This document shows positions 22,200 through 32,768 of a stretch of DNA of 64,000 nucleotides, piece by piece. The position numbers and the translations under genes were made by a program. Position 1 is the first letter of the stretch, and each line of letters starts with the position of its first letter. The DNA comes from Ariolimax columbianus (lineage: Eukaryota > Mollusca > Gastropoda > Stylommatophora > Arionidae). Where the stretch lies: contig JAVGWX010000019.1 of NCBI GenBank assembly GCA_036924085.1, positions 20,622,293 to 20,686,292 of the forward strand, given 5' to 3'. Below the pieces are notes generated by a model that ran no database searches, had not been told where the DNA came from, and saw only the letters and a list, made by a program, of their open reading frames with translations.

Positions 22200-23705
22200 A
22201 TGCTATCGAATGTGCAGAAGATAAGCCATAGTCGAGGAAGCTCTACAGGAGTTCGTCATCATCTTGTAGCATGTCCTTTGCAGAGCGTCGCTCTAACAAA
22301 ATCTGATCTGGAAGACTCTCGATCTCTAGCCAGAACTCCCACAGAACGTCGCTCTCACAACAGCCGATCTGTAAGACTCTCTATCTCTAGCCAGAACTTC
22401 CACAGAACATCGCTCTAACAAAATCTGATCTGGAAGACTCTTGATCTCTAGCCAGAACTCCCACAGAACGTCGCTCTCACAACAGCCGATCTGTAAGACT
22501 CTCTATCTCTAGCCAGAACTTCCACAGAACATCGCTCTAACAAAATCTGATCTGGAAGACTCTTGATCTCCAGCCAGAACTCCCACAGAACGTCGCTCTC
22601 ACAACAGCCGATCTGTAAGACTCTCTATCTCTAGCCAGAACTTCCACAGAACATCGCTCTAACAAAATCTGATCTGGAAGACTCTTGATCTCTAGCCAGA
22701 ACTCCCACAGAACGTCGCTCTCACAACAGCCGATCTGTAAGACTCTCTATCTCTAGCCAGAACTTCCACAGAACATCGCTCTAACAAAATCTGATCTGGA
22801 AGACTCTCGATCTCTAGCCAGAACTCCCACAGAACGTCGCTCTCACAACAGCCGATCTGTAAGACTCTCTATCTCTAGCCAGAACTTCCACAGAACATCG
22901 CTCTAACAAAATCTGATCTGGAAGACTCTTGATCTCTAGCCAGAACTCCCACAGAACGTCGCTCTCACAACAGCCGATCTGTAAGACTCTCTATCTCTAG
23001 CCAGAACTTCCACAGAACATCGCTCTAACAAAATCTGATCTGGAAGACTCTTGATCTCTAGCCAGAACTCCCACAGAACGTCGCTCTCACAACAGCCGAT
23101 CTGTAAGACTCTCTATCTCTAGCCAGAACTTCCACAGAACATCGCTCTAACAAAATCTGATCTGGAAGACTCTTGATCTCTAGCCAGAACTCCCACAGAA
23201 CATCGCTCTCACAAAAGCTTATCTTTAAGACTCTCGATCTCTAGCCAGAACTTCCACAGAACATCACTCTCACAAAGCTTATCTTTAAGACTCTCGATCT
23301 CTATCCAGAACTCTCACCTCTGTCGCTGGCATCTTCAGGACCTCTGTAATGTCTTGTGTCCATCTTCTCATGCGTCTCATTTTATTCAATCTCTGCATTG
23401 CCATATTCATTCTCCGTCTGATTTCCTTTAGGCAATCTACATTGTTGCTTATAAATCGGCCGATGTACTCAAAACCTGTGACTTTCTCAGTGTTCTGTTG
23501 ATCTAGAATAACTTTAGGTTTGGTCTTTGTCTTGTCTGTTCTAATTATCTTGGTTTTGCACATATTCAGGTATAGATTTTGATCTTTGCTGGTTTGTTTA
23601 ACCGACATGGTCATCCGTTCCAGTCCCGCAGCGTGGTTTTTTAGAGAACAACTTTGTCATCTGCATTACTTGAGCTCTGGTATCTCGTTCCCACCGATTG
23701 CTATT
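22200..23705 (-). mobile_element. RTE-type LINE with expanded 3' end
   Basis: Minus strand, 5' to 3': IAIGGNEIPELK at about 23705-23665, followed by YADD (RT catalytic box) after a 1-nt shift. Then ERMTMSVKQ, LYLNMCKTKI, KPKVILDQQNTEKV, FEYIGRFISNNVDCLKEI, AMQRLNKMRR, then a jump to RRWTQDITEVLKMPATEV and a stop after DRDRES. The jump between AMQRLN and RRWTQD is an internal deletion of the C-terminal domain that is present in the 38.7-kb copy. The ORF end is followed by the 61-bp array and a unique terminus (aaggacatgct) shared with the copy ending near 40200. Confidence 0.88.
22258..23330. repeat. 122-bp higher-order array (2 x 61 bp), LINE 3' UTR
   Basis: Two alternating 61-bp variants make 122-bp dimers (cagccgatct at 22361, 22483 and 22605). 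The minus-strand unit reads gctagagatcgagagtctta, agataagcttttgtgagagc and gttctgtggga. The edge unit at 23330 merges with the LINE stop region. The same 61-bp unit occurs at 39690-40180. Confidence 0.95.
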
Positions 23706-23989
23706 GTCATGAGTAGTCTCATACTCATCTTCATCTTTCTACAAAAGAAGCATAACAAAATTAGCAACACCTGAAATGAGTATGAAATGAAGATACATAT
23801 TTTAATTTAAAAAAACAAAAAATGTTTTGGTGATGGCATGAACCCTTACAACGGCTGACCTTGTCATAGTTGGATACAATGTTGAAAAAGAGACAGAATT
23901 TCAATCTTAGAGGCAATTACAGAATATATCTAGTCTGAGAAATAAGGGCTAGAATTGAAATGACAAAACAGTATTCCAAAAGTGCAACT

Positions 23990-24720
23990 GATAATTCTAA
24001 CATAAACAAGTACGAACATCTCACAACGTCAAATAATTCTTCATGCATACATTTGGTCCGTGGCGTTTTACGGAGACGAGATTTTGGAATATAAACAAGA
24101 GAAGAGTAGAGTATTTGAAGATCTTTAAGGTGTGGTTATCGGAGAATTGAAGCGACCTGCTGGACAAAAATTAAGTTGAATAAAGTAGTGCTTGAGGAAG
24201 TTGACAAAACAGGACAGCTTCTGACAATAATCCGGAGTCGAAGATTGTCTTGGCTTCGTCAAAATCTAGAACACACCTGTCAAGTAGAGGCAACCTTTGC
24301 GGAGGAAGAGCAGGGCAGACGAGGCAGATGTCGACCAAAGATTACTTTCATCACTCAGACCTGCAGAGACGAAGCAGAGGTAGACCAATTGCTACTTTCA
24401 TCTCTCCAGAGGTCGACCAATTGCTACTTTCATCACTCAGACCTGTAGAGACGAAGCAGAGGTAGACCAATTTCCACTTTCATCGCTCCAGAGGTCGACC
24501 AATTGCTACTTTCATCACTCAGACCTGCAGAGACGAAGCAGAGATAGACCAATTGCTACTTTCATTACTTAGACCTGCAGAGACGAGGCAGAGGTTGATC
24601 AATGACTACTTTCTTTACTGAGACCTGTAGGCAGATAGGCACAGGTCTATGAATAGCTACTTTCATCGCTCAGGTCTGCAGAGACACGGCGTTTGGCGGA
24701 CAATCAGTAGAACAGAACTG
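23990..24720 (+). mobile_element. LINE RT C-terminal region (broken) with array
   Basis: Plus strand: HAYIWSVALYGDEILEYKQE (about 24036-24100; compare the usual ALYGCETW block). Then LLTIIRSRRLSWLRQ (about 24212-24260) and EEEQGRRGRCRPKITFI. A degenerate array of the GRGRP segment follows. Frameshifts lie between blocks. The interval 24720-25570 has no recognised feature. Confidence 0.72.
24330..24690. repeat. About 50-bp array of LINE C-terminal codons
   Basis: Units of gcagaggtagaccaattgct, actttcatcactcagacctg and cagagacgaa. The translation RGRPIATFI lies in the LINE frame, so the repeat unit is the arginine/glycine-rich C-terminal motif. Less homogeneous than the other LINE-derived arrays. 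Confidence 0.78.
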
Positions 24721-25569
24721 TCCTAGGGTCATATATCTTCCGCATTGTGGATATATAGATTAAAGGGCTATATCTGGTGGTGATAATACAACGAAATAAG
24801 GAAGTCTGGGAAAATTTTAAATGCGTAGAGAACTAATGAAGCAAATTAAAGTCATGGTTAAGATGTTTTGGTCGCATCAACACTGGAATGAAAAGCAAAG
24901 AGCAACTACACCAGACGAAAACATCGATACAAATGGGAGAATAATATCAATAGATCGACCCACACACAACAAAAAGGCTGTCAGATTGCAAGCAATCAAA
25001 GAAAGATACGAACATGTCATGTGCTGGTCGCAAAAGAACTGAACTAAACTAGTTTAAAGGAAACGAAACTATTCCTAGCCTCCCACTCTTTGTTTCCTAA
25101 AACGCCAAGTGGTACTTTTATACAAATAAAATATTGACGACGGGATTCGAGTGTTTACCGCAAAGGCACGTCCGTTTTTAAATGAATTACAGTAATCAAG
25201 GATCACGTTAATGGTGCGTGTAATGATGGCATCAGGAGGTTGGTTGTTGACAGTGGCCGGCATGGTTATCTGGCATCAACAATTGAAATGTCATTTTTTG
25301 CTGCTGCGGGTACACAACACGTAGAAGCGAATGTTGTGTGGGCGCAATGTATAAACATGATCTGACATTGTTACAGTGCAAGTGTACCGTACTATCCACA
25401 CAGCCGGGTTTAACTTCGTGTGGTCCTATGCTGAAAGTAAAGTCGAGGCATTTTTGTGTACACATTTGATTAAGCAAAAATATTTTAGGGGCCCAAACAT
25501 GAGCTTATTTCACACGTATGTATTGCAATCGCCCAATTTATGTACGAATCCCTTCTTATTTGATTCGTT

Positions 25570-26185
25570 AGTTAATAGTTAGTTTTCTTTCCACTTGTGC
25601 CGTTCAGCGTCGTGGGGAGCTTAAGTCGTCTATCCTGCGCCAAGTGCGTTGCGTCGGTCAATGTTAGACCTTGTAGTTGCACAATTACTCTGTCATCAAC
25701 CCACTTGCCTCGCCGCCGTCCCCTTGCCCTGTAGCTAGATCTACCAGCATTGTAAGCCATCAGTGGAAGATGATGAGGGTGCATTCTCATGAGATGACCA
25801 AACCAATTGATTTTCTGCCTGGAAATGTATTCGACACAAGACATAGTACCGACCATACTTCGAATGTCGTCGTTCCGCATTCTGTCTCTTCGGGTTACAC
25901 CGATGACCTACCTCAAACACTTCATTTCATACGTCGAAAATCTGCTGTCACGCGCCCTGGACAGAGGCCATGTTTGGCACTGGTAGCACAGAGTTTGCAT
26001 AAATATACTGTTTATCAGCTGTTGCTTTGTTGCCAAACTAATGCTCGAGTGTATAAGCAGTGGGGACAGTTAAGTCACCGCGGATGCTTTCTGACACCTT
26101 GTCTCAATTCCCCTGTCGATCCTACCATCTGCCAAAAAAATACTGCCCAATTACTTGAACTCATGGACCTGCTGAAGAGCAATAC
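25570..26185 (-). mobile_element. LINE RT C-terminus, second lineage (broken)
   Basis: Minus strand: LGSIFLADGRIDRGIETR, SISLATKQQLINSIF, CYQCQTWPLSR, STYEMKCLR, VIGVTRRDRMRNDDIR, INWFGHLMRM, SYRARGRRRGKWVDD and THLAQDRRLKLPTTL, in that order. These are the post-palm blocks of an RTE-like RT. At least four in-frame stops. The final ORF block ends near 25572. Confidence 0.85.
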
Positions 26186-26204
26186 CATTTATACTTATCT
26201 GGAG

Positions 26205-26530
26205 TGGCCCAGGAGTTCTATTGATCATGGCCCAGGTGTTCTACTGATCATGGCCCAGGAGTTCTACTGATCATGGCCCAGGTGTTCTACTGATCATGGC
26301 CCAGGTGTTCTACTGATCATGGCCCAGGTGTTCTACTGATCATGGCCCAGGTGTTATACTGATCATGGCCCAGATGTTCTACTGATCATGGCCCAGGTGT
26401 TCTACTGATCATGGCCCTGGTGTTCTACTGATCATGGCCCAGGCGTTCTACTAATCATGGCCCAGGTGTTCTACTGATCATGGCCCAGGTGTTCTACTGA
26501 TCATGGCCCTGGTGTTCTACTGATCATCAT
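26205..26530. repeat. Tandem repeat, about 23 bp x 14
   Basis: Units of tactgatcatggcccaggtg plus ttc, directly beyond the 5' break of the LINE at 25570-26185. I could not relate the unit to LINE codons. Confidence 0.93.
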
Positions 26531-26574
26531 AGTTTCTGTTTTGTTCTCGCTAATTGGCATATTGTGTTAAGCAC

Positions 26575-26725
26575 AGTTAGTCGCAGGCGCGTTTATGTGG
26601 TTCTGCAGTTTGGTGTCATCGTCGTGCAGCAAGCAGTTATTCGTTGTCCCTGATGAAGGCCTATTGGACGTAACGTAGGTTTGGTTCATGTTTTCGTCTC
26701 GGTGCGGCATCTGGCAATACCCATT
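26575..26725 (-). mobile_element. Dispersed repeat family F
   Basis: Contains gttgtccctgatgaaggcc and cctattggacgtaacgtagg. About 80 bp matches, in reverse complement, 42283-42366, where it interrupts a mariner. Edges are approximate. Confidence 0.65.
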
Positions 26726-26869
26726 TCTAATGTTGTTTCACTTTGTTTTTGTTTTTTTACAAGATGAGCCCCCCAACAATCTTGACGCGTTAGGTTGCAG
26801 TCTAGTCAGCCTTTGGGAGGAAATACAACACTGCCCTCCCATTTGGGTACAACATCACAGTATATACAC

Positions 26870-27095
26870 TCACACAATGTATCCAAGAAACACGCATGTA
26901 CTCACTCGTTCACACACAACCACACACTCACACAATGTATCCTACAAACACGCATGTACTCACTTGTTCACACACATACACACACTCACACAATGTATTC
27001 CACAAACACGCATGTACTCACTCGTTCACACACATTCACACACTCACATACACACACTCTCTTTCTCACACACAAACACACACACACTCTGCGTT
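26870..27095. repeat. CA-rich minisatellite, about 57 bp
   Basis: Units with cacacaatgtatcc and aaacacgcatgtactcactc separated by (CA)n. The flanks to 27690 hold no recognised gene. Confidence 0.85.
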
Positions 27096-27689
27096 ATACG
27101 TGGCCAACCACAGACTCAGCAGTGACTAATTTAGTGAAAACTCCAGGATAGCATATGCAATCCCTATAACATGCAATCTCTTCATCCAGCCCCCACCCGC
27201 CACCTATTAATCAAATTCCTTCTTAAACAAATGCATATCTTCATCAAATTCCTTCTTATACAATTGACTATCTTCTTCAAATTCCATCTTCTCTTCCAAT
27301 TCCAAATAGTCACTATGCAGCCTTCGGTGTGGTTTTATTTTGAGACCCATGGTGTATAGAACATTAATCACTGGATTGACAAGAAACCATTTGTCACCTG
27401 CATAAAACAGCTTGCCTAACCTATTTTTTTCTTCGTTTGATCTTCATTTCACAACACCGGTTGCCGATATATATCTGAATTATGTCGATGTTAGACGATG
27501 TTGTGAAATATAGCTGATATAAATGATTGGAACGTGATATTCAGGCATAAATTGTTGTCAGTTTTGAGTTGATTGTTTGTCGATATCTGTTTGCTGTGTC
27601 AGATTGAATTTACTAGTGGTTTGATTATCTGTGGTCATTACGTATTCCCCTAAATTTGTAAAACATAATTGTATGTCCCTCCATTTTGG

Positions 27690-27840
27690 TTGTTGTTGAC
27701 TGCCCACCATATTTAAGTCCCCTTTTTTTATGCGCGCTGAAGATAGACGTTAAGTGGCTGGTCACAGTAGCTGTCCTCACATCCTGAGCGTGCTGATGAA
27801 GGTGAACGGGGTGTCGTCTGAGCTGTTGTGACTGGAACTT
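27690..27840 (-). mobile_element. Family A fragment
   Basis: Reverse copy carrying gcgcgctgaagatagacgtt, gtagctgtcctcacatcc and gcgtgctgatgaaggtgaac; the head with the catactgatc units is missing. Confidence 0.65.
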
Positions 27841-27930
27841 TTTGTTTGCAGGGAGAGCTGCACGGAAGTAAGGTTGTGTCTTTGATTTCAATCTTTCCTT
27901 CGATGGTTTCTGTTGTGTTTCTTGCAGTAT

Positions 27931-28277
27931 CTTTTTCGTACGCTGTCAGACGTCAACCTGTATTTGTTCGAAGAAAGCAGCTGTCATCCTGAGGCTGTCG
28001 ACACTGCCATAGAGCTTGTCTAGTGTTGCCACTGGATGGCCACATGTGCTTTCTCTGGTCCTCGTATGTCGGGCAGTACTGCAGCAGATGTTCAGCGGTC
28101 ATTGTCCCTGTACCACAAGTGCATTCGTCAGTGCCACCTATCTTCAGTTTCTTAAATAGGTGGTACCTCAGTCTGTTGTGGCCTGTGCGGAGTCTGAAGA
28201 CCACGACCTGCTCTCTTCTGTTCAACTGGTAATAGGCATCATTTTTTGTGTAGCCAGTATGTTCTGTTTCCCATTGG
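27931..28277 (-). mobile_element. RNase H-type LINE 3' end with 14-bp TSD
   Basis: 5'-truncated insertion flanked by a perfect direct repeat, gtttcttgcagtat, at 27917-27930 and 28278-28291. The minus strand codes WETEHTGYTKNDAYYQLN, RREQVVVFRLRTGHNRLRYH, LKIGGTDECTCGTG and MTAEHLLQYCPTYEDQRK (the Cys/His knuckle), then shifts frame near the end. The 3' terminus is gacgtctgacagcgtacg followed by a short aaaaag, so this copy has almost no GAA tail. Target-primed insertion is inferred from truncation plus TSD. Confidence 0.93.
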
Positions 28278-28291
28278 GTTTCTTGCAGTAT

Positions 28292-28970
28292 GATAAATAA
28301 TGACCTATTTCTGTTTTTACTGCGGTCCGGCAGGTGTACTGTTAGGGATACATTTTAATCCAGGTGAATAAGTCGACAAGAATCACACACTGCCCCCCCC
28401 CCCCACACTCGTCTTGTTCCTCCCCCTCCTCACCAAACCTTACAACGTGTTCACAGTAAGCTAGTGTCCTTACACTCCCCAATATGTCACAAACAGAGAC
28501 CTTTCAGAAGCCACTATGTTAAAACCCATCACTAACATCGCGTCTCAGCCTTCACAGACCAGTCTTACAGACTCATACAACCTCTACATAAGCTTGTCTG
28601 TTCTGGTAGGTCACCTACCACGACATTTAGTCTAGTCACTGCTCAAGAGGTGATCATTTTGGGAATCATAAATTGGTACTTACCTATAATCTAACGCCAG
28701 CCTCTGGACTATATTCCTACAAGACTCAAAGGCCAAGTCCTTAGACCGTGTCTTGGTAGCGAAAATGAATTACCGGTACTGAGTGTCTGTTTTAGAGTGG
28801 TTGTGTATTCACCGTAAAGTTATTTTTAGTACTGGACTATGGTTATTGGCTGGAGGATAAGAAGGAATGTGTTCAAGTCCACTTGGGCAGTTGGCCGCGA
28901 GTTTGAGCATGGTCGCGAGATGAGGGATTTATTTTATCATTTGTAAAGGGAAGAGCGTAAAATTAGTGTA
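28292..28970. other. Unannotated spacer
   Basis: Contains a C-run near 28389-28405; no gene or element recognised. Confidence 0.45.
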
Positions 28971-28971
28971 G

Positions 28972-29385
28972 CTGTTGTTGTTGTTGTTTTTGTTGTTGTT
29001 GCTGCTGCTACTGCTGCCGTCGTTGCCGCCGTTCACAATGAGTATGTTTACTCTTTTTCGCACACTGAAAAGGATATTTAGTAGTGGATTGCAGTAGCTT
29101 TCCTCGCATCCAGAGCGTGCTGATGACGGTAGACCGTAGTCCTCCAGACGGTTGTGATTTGGTTGGCTTTATCTGCGTGTTGCTGACTACTACGGGGACC
29201 ACGTTTATCTCCAAGCTCGTTATCCAGACTGCTAAGAAGAACAGTCCGTTTCCAGGGAGGACTACGTGGAAGTCGAGGTGGGGGTCTTGGCCAGTATGTT
29301 GTGACTGACCCTGACTAACATGTATGATCAGTACATTCTGCCTAATCCTGACTAAAATGTCTGATCAGTACATTGTGCCTGATAA
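28972..29385 (-). mobile_element. Family A copy with (AAC)n tail
   Basis: On the plus strand a (GTT)n/(GCT)n tract at 28972-29030 precedes cacactgaaaaggatattt, gcgtgctgatgacgg and ctactacgggg. It ends with two head units (gatcagtacattctgcc type). This shows that the 3' tail of the family is (AAC)n. Confidence 0.8.
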
Positions 29386-29399
29386 GACGTTAGTCTTCC

Positions 29400-29545
29400 T
29401 CCCCGTAGCGTTGTTGTAAAGAACATACTTTTCAATGCAAAAGTACACTGTTCAACTCCCCCTACCTGCACGTTTCAGTCGACCCAGCTTTATAGGGAGT
29501 TCATTTCTAAATGGGTACCTGACCTACGGTTAGAGAAAGAAAGAA
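29400..29545 (+). mobile_element. SINE-like tail fragment
   Basis: Contains ctaaatgggtacctgac followed by (AAAG)n at about 29533-29552. The motif matches the tails at 18590, 40355 and 42930, but no tRNA-like head is clear here. Confidence 0.4.
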
Positions 29546-29824
29546 AGAAAGAAACAGCGGGGAAGAAAACTGGCCCTCTCACATACCTCACACAAGCTGT
29601 GACTCAGTACATTGATGTGCTTTACACGTCATCCCGGGCGCAGTTTCTGTTACAGGATAGTTATTTATTGTATGCAAAGAATTCGTTGATGTAAGGTGGG
29701 GGTAGTTATGGAGCATCCATTGTTGCAATTGAGGATGAAGTGTTAGAGAGTTCATTGTATTAAACCGCATCGTGTTATTGTTTTTCTCGAATTTACTCAC
29801 CAATCAATCATGGCATACCTGCCG

Positions 29825-29975
29825 TAGACGGATGTGTCGGACCAAATAGTGCAAATATCGCAGTCAAACTGTAAGCTAGCGAAACAGCGCATTCCGTTCT
29901 CTGGGCTACATCCTGCTACTTGCAAAGCATTGCTCGGGGCTTGGTAGCCCAGGATTGAGAACGAACGAAGAAGAA
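29825..29975 (+). mobile_element. Family B 3' fragment
   Basis: Forward 3' half: gacggatgtgtcggacc, gcaaatatcgcagtcaaact, ttctctgggctacatcctgc, then gattgagaacgaacgaagaa with a purine tail. Confidence 0.8.
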
Positions 29976-30054
29976 AAAGAATCGTGACATTATTTCTATG
30001 GTAGCAGGTTACAGTGGTTCTTCTTATAACTCGAGAGGTACCAAATAAGGTATA

Positions 30055-30915
30055 TAATGAATATCCTTTGGTAGCCTCTCGCAGAATATCCTTTATGGAC
30101 AGGTAACCTTTGGTAGCCTCTCGCAGGATATCCTTTATGGACAGCTAACCTTTGGTAGCCTCAGGCAGGATATCATTTATGGACAGCTAACCTTTGGTAG
30201 CCTGTCGCCTTCCATGCAGGATATCCTTTATGGACAGCTAACCTTTGGTAGCCTCTCGCAGGATATCTCTTATTGACAGCTAACCTTTGGTAGCCTCTCG
30301 CAGGATATCCTTTATGGACAGCTATCCTTTGGTAGCCTCTCGCCTTCCATGCAGGATATCCTTAATGGACAGCTAACCTTTGGTAGCCTCTCGCAGAATA
30401 TCTCTTATTGACAGCTAACCTTTGGTAGCCTCTCGCAGGATATCCTTAATGGACAGCTAACCTTTGGTAGCCTCTCGCAGGATATCTCTTATTGACAGCT
30501 AATCTCTCGCAGTATATCCTTTATGGACAGATAACCTTTGTTAGCCTCACGCCTTCCATGCAGGATATCCTTTATGGACAGCTATCCTTTGGTAGCCTTT
30601 CGCCTTCCATGCAGGATATACTTAATGGACAGCTAACCTTTGGTAGCCTCTCGCAGGATATCCTTTATGGACAGCTAACCTTTTGTAGCCTCACGCCTTC
30701 CATGCAGGATATCCTTTATGGACAGCTAACCTTTTGTAGCCTCACGCCTTCCATGCAGGATATCCTTTATGGACAGCTAACCTTTTGTAGCCTCTCGCCT
30801 TCCATGCAGGATATCCTTTATGGACAGCTAACCTTTGGTAGCCTCTCGCAGGATATCCTTTATGGACAGCTAACCTTTGGTAGCGTCTCGCAGGATATCC
30901 TTTATGGATAGCTAA
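30055..30915. repeat. 42/51-bp array of LINE DILYG codons
   Basis: About twenty units encoding DILYGQLTFGSLSQ (42 bp) or the same with SPSMQ inserted (51 bp). Both lengths are multiples of 3. The last unit at about 30894-30920 passes without break into the LINE C-terminus, in the same frame. Some units carry a stop (tattgacagc). The minor variants alternate irregularly. Confidence 0.95.
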
Positions 30916-31290
30916 CCATTGGAGTTAGAAGAATCGGCTGCCCCACACTGCGATTCAAGGACCTATGCAAGAGGGACTTGAAGTCATGCGACATCCCATC
31001 CGAACGCTGGGAAGAAATTGCTCAGGATCGAGCTATCTGGAGACAGTCAGTTGGAGGGGGCATAGTGGCTGCTGACGCTAGTAGAGGTCTTCTTGCTGCA
31101 GAGAAAAGAGAAACACTAAAGAGATCAAGGGACAGCCAAGCAAGCCAGCCTCCTCAGTGTGTTTATACGATCTGTGGTAGGGATTATCACTCGCGGATCG
31201 GCCTTTACAGTAATAGCAGACAGTGCCGAAATACAGGTGACCGAGCTGGACAAAACTTACAGGGCGCCAGGCGCATGGTCTACTGAGACT
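30915..31290 (+). mobile_element. RTE-type LINE C-terminus
   Basis: In the frame of the preceding array: VRRIGCPTLRFKDLCKRDLK, SCDIPSERWEEIAQDRAIW, GIVAADASRGLLAAEKRE, KRSRDSQASQ. Then a Cys/His cluster (CVYTICGRDYHSRIGLYS) and RRMVY before a stop at about 31286. This matches the known end of RTE-like ORFs, where a zinc-finger-like motif follows the KDxCKRDL block. One stop (30909) separates array and body. The whole 5' part is replaced by the array. Confidence 0.88.
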
Positions 31291-31464
31291 GAGACGTCTA
31301 CTGTGATGATGTTTATGACTATAGAAGGTGGATAGGAGCACTCCTGGGTGTAGTGGAATGCGTGGTTTCTAAAAAGGCTGAAAATTACTATCACGCTACA
31401 GTCACACAACCACATAACATTACAGTTAGACAGCATACCACATTATATTTACTTAAGCATACCG

Positions 31465-31680
31465 TGTTGCAATCACACACACACGCACGCACGCACACAT
31501 ACACACACTACATTACAGTTACACATACACATCGCATTACAATTACACATACACATCGCATTAACACACACACACATCACATTGCATTTAGGCAAACACA
31601 CTACATTACAGTTACACATATACACCACATTACAATGAAAAACCATCACATTACATGCACGCAAACATACCACATTACCA
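31465..31680. repeat. (CA)n-rich imperfect repeat
   Basis: CACA/ACACAT stretches with recurrent cacattacagttacacata-like units. Confidence 0.75.
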
Positions 31681-31699
31681 TCACAACCTTACCACAACA

Positions 31700-31995
31700 C
31701 TTCAAATACACAACAGTACCATTTTACGACTACAACAACACCACAAACACATCACTTAACCACCACAAAAGTACCATTTTACGACTACAACAACACCCCA
31801 AACACATCACTTCACCACAATAGTTCCATTTTACGACTACAACAACACCCCAAACACATCACTTCACCACAACAGTTCTATTTTACTACTACAACAACAC
31901 CCCAAACACATCACTTTACCACAAGAGTAACATTTTACGACTACAACAACATCCCAAACGCATCACTTAACCACCACAACAGTACCATTTCACCA
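31700..31995. repeat. Tandem repeat, about 54-bp unit
   Basis: Five units of accattttacgactacaaca, acaccccaaacacatcactt and caccaca. Sequence to 32240 is unannotated. Confidence 0.88.
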
Positions 31996-32239
31996 CTCCT
32001 ACCACACTTCAGAAATACTAACAGACGTCAGCCTAAGACTACTAAATAGATCAATCTTATCCTATCTCCCCAGCTCTGACGTTGACTTTAGTCCCTTCAC
32101 CGACAACCGGAAATTAAGATTACTCTTGCTTCTACGATACAGATAGTCAAGAGTTATCTCCTACGAAAGGGAAAGAACAAAGACTATTTAAAACTCGTAA
32201 ATAATGGCGCCAACTTTTCGAAAATAGTTGAGTTCAGGA

Positions 32240-32465
32240 TTCACTATTGGAGCAAGGTTGATGCCGAAGACGGATGTGTCGGACCTAAATGTGCAAGGTT
32301 GATGCCGAAGACGGATGTGTCGGACCTAAATGTGCAGATATCGCAGTCAAGCTGTAAGCTAACGACACAACGCATTCCGTTCTGCTGACTACATCCTGCT
32401 ACTTGCAAAACCCTTTTCAGGGCTTGGAAGCGGGAGATTGAGAACGAACGCAGAAGAAGAAGGAG
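32240..32465 (+). mobile_element. Family B 3' fragment, with local duplication
   Basis: Forward 3' half. Its start (agcaaggttgatgccgaaga to aaatgtgc) is directly duplicated with a 45-bp period. It ends gagattgagaacgaacgcag plus (GAA)n at 32450-32462. Confidence 0.82.
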
Positions 32466-32578
32466 CAAGGTTAAAAAAGGATAGAAGTACAACCAAGTCT
32501 GTTTGAGGCTGTGCCCTTTCAATAATTGTATTTAATTTGCTAACTCGCAAAAATGTCTTGCAACTACGTGAGCGAGCG

Positions 32579-32660
32579 CGCGTGCGCGTGTGTGTGGTGT
32601 GTTTGTGTGTGTGGTGTGTGTGTTTGTGTGTGTGTGTGTGTGTGTGCGTGCGTGCGCGCA
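32579..32660. repeat. (TG)n microsatellite
   Basis: TG/CG dinucleotide run with a ggtgtgtttg duplication. Confidence 0.92.
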
Positions 32661-32691
32661 TTCTGTGGATAGTTGTTTTTGTGAAGGCTTA

Positions 32692-32768
32692 ATAGAAGGC
32701 GTATTCAAATTAAACCGGACCAAACTGCAAGTAACGAACATACGTACGATACGCGTGTCTACGTCACT
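32692..32768 (+). mobile_element. Mariner end, solitary fragment
   Basis: gaaggcgtattcaaattaaa and ccggaccaaactgcaa match the terminal inverted repeat of the neighbouring mariner (cgaggggtgttcaaatgaaa and so on) with a few changes. A subterminal acgtcacttg follows. No partner end was found. Confidence 0.7.

Noticed and set aside
22258..23330. CRISPR-like regular array
   Set aside because: Units are contiguous with no unique spacers, the unit is a LINE 3' UTR, and the context is eukaryotic.
24821..25042. 73-codon plus-strand frame, basic
   Set aside because: No motif, homologue or splice context recognised; left unannotated although it is close to a LINE remnant.
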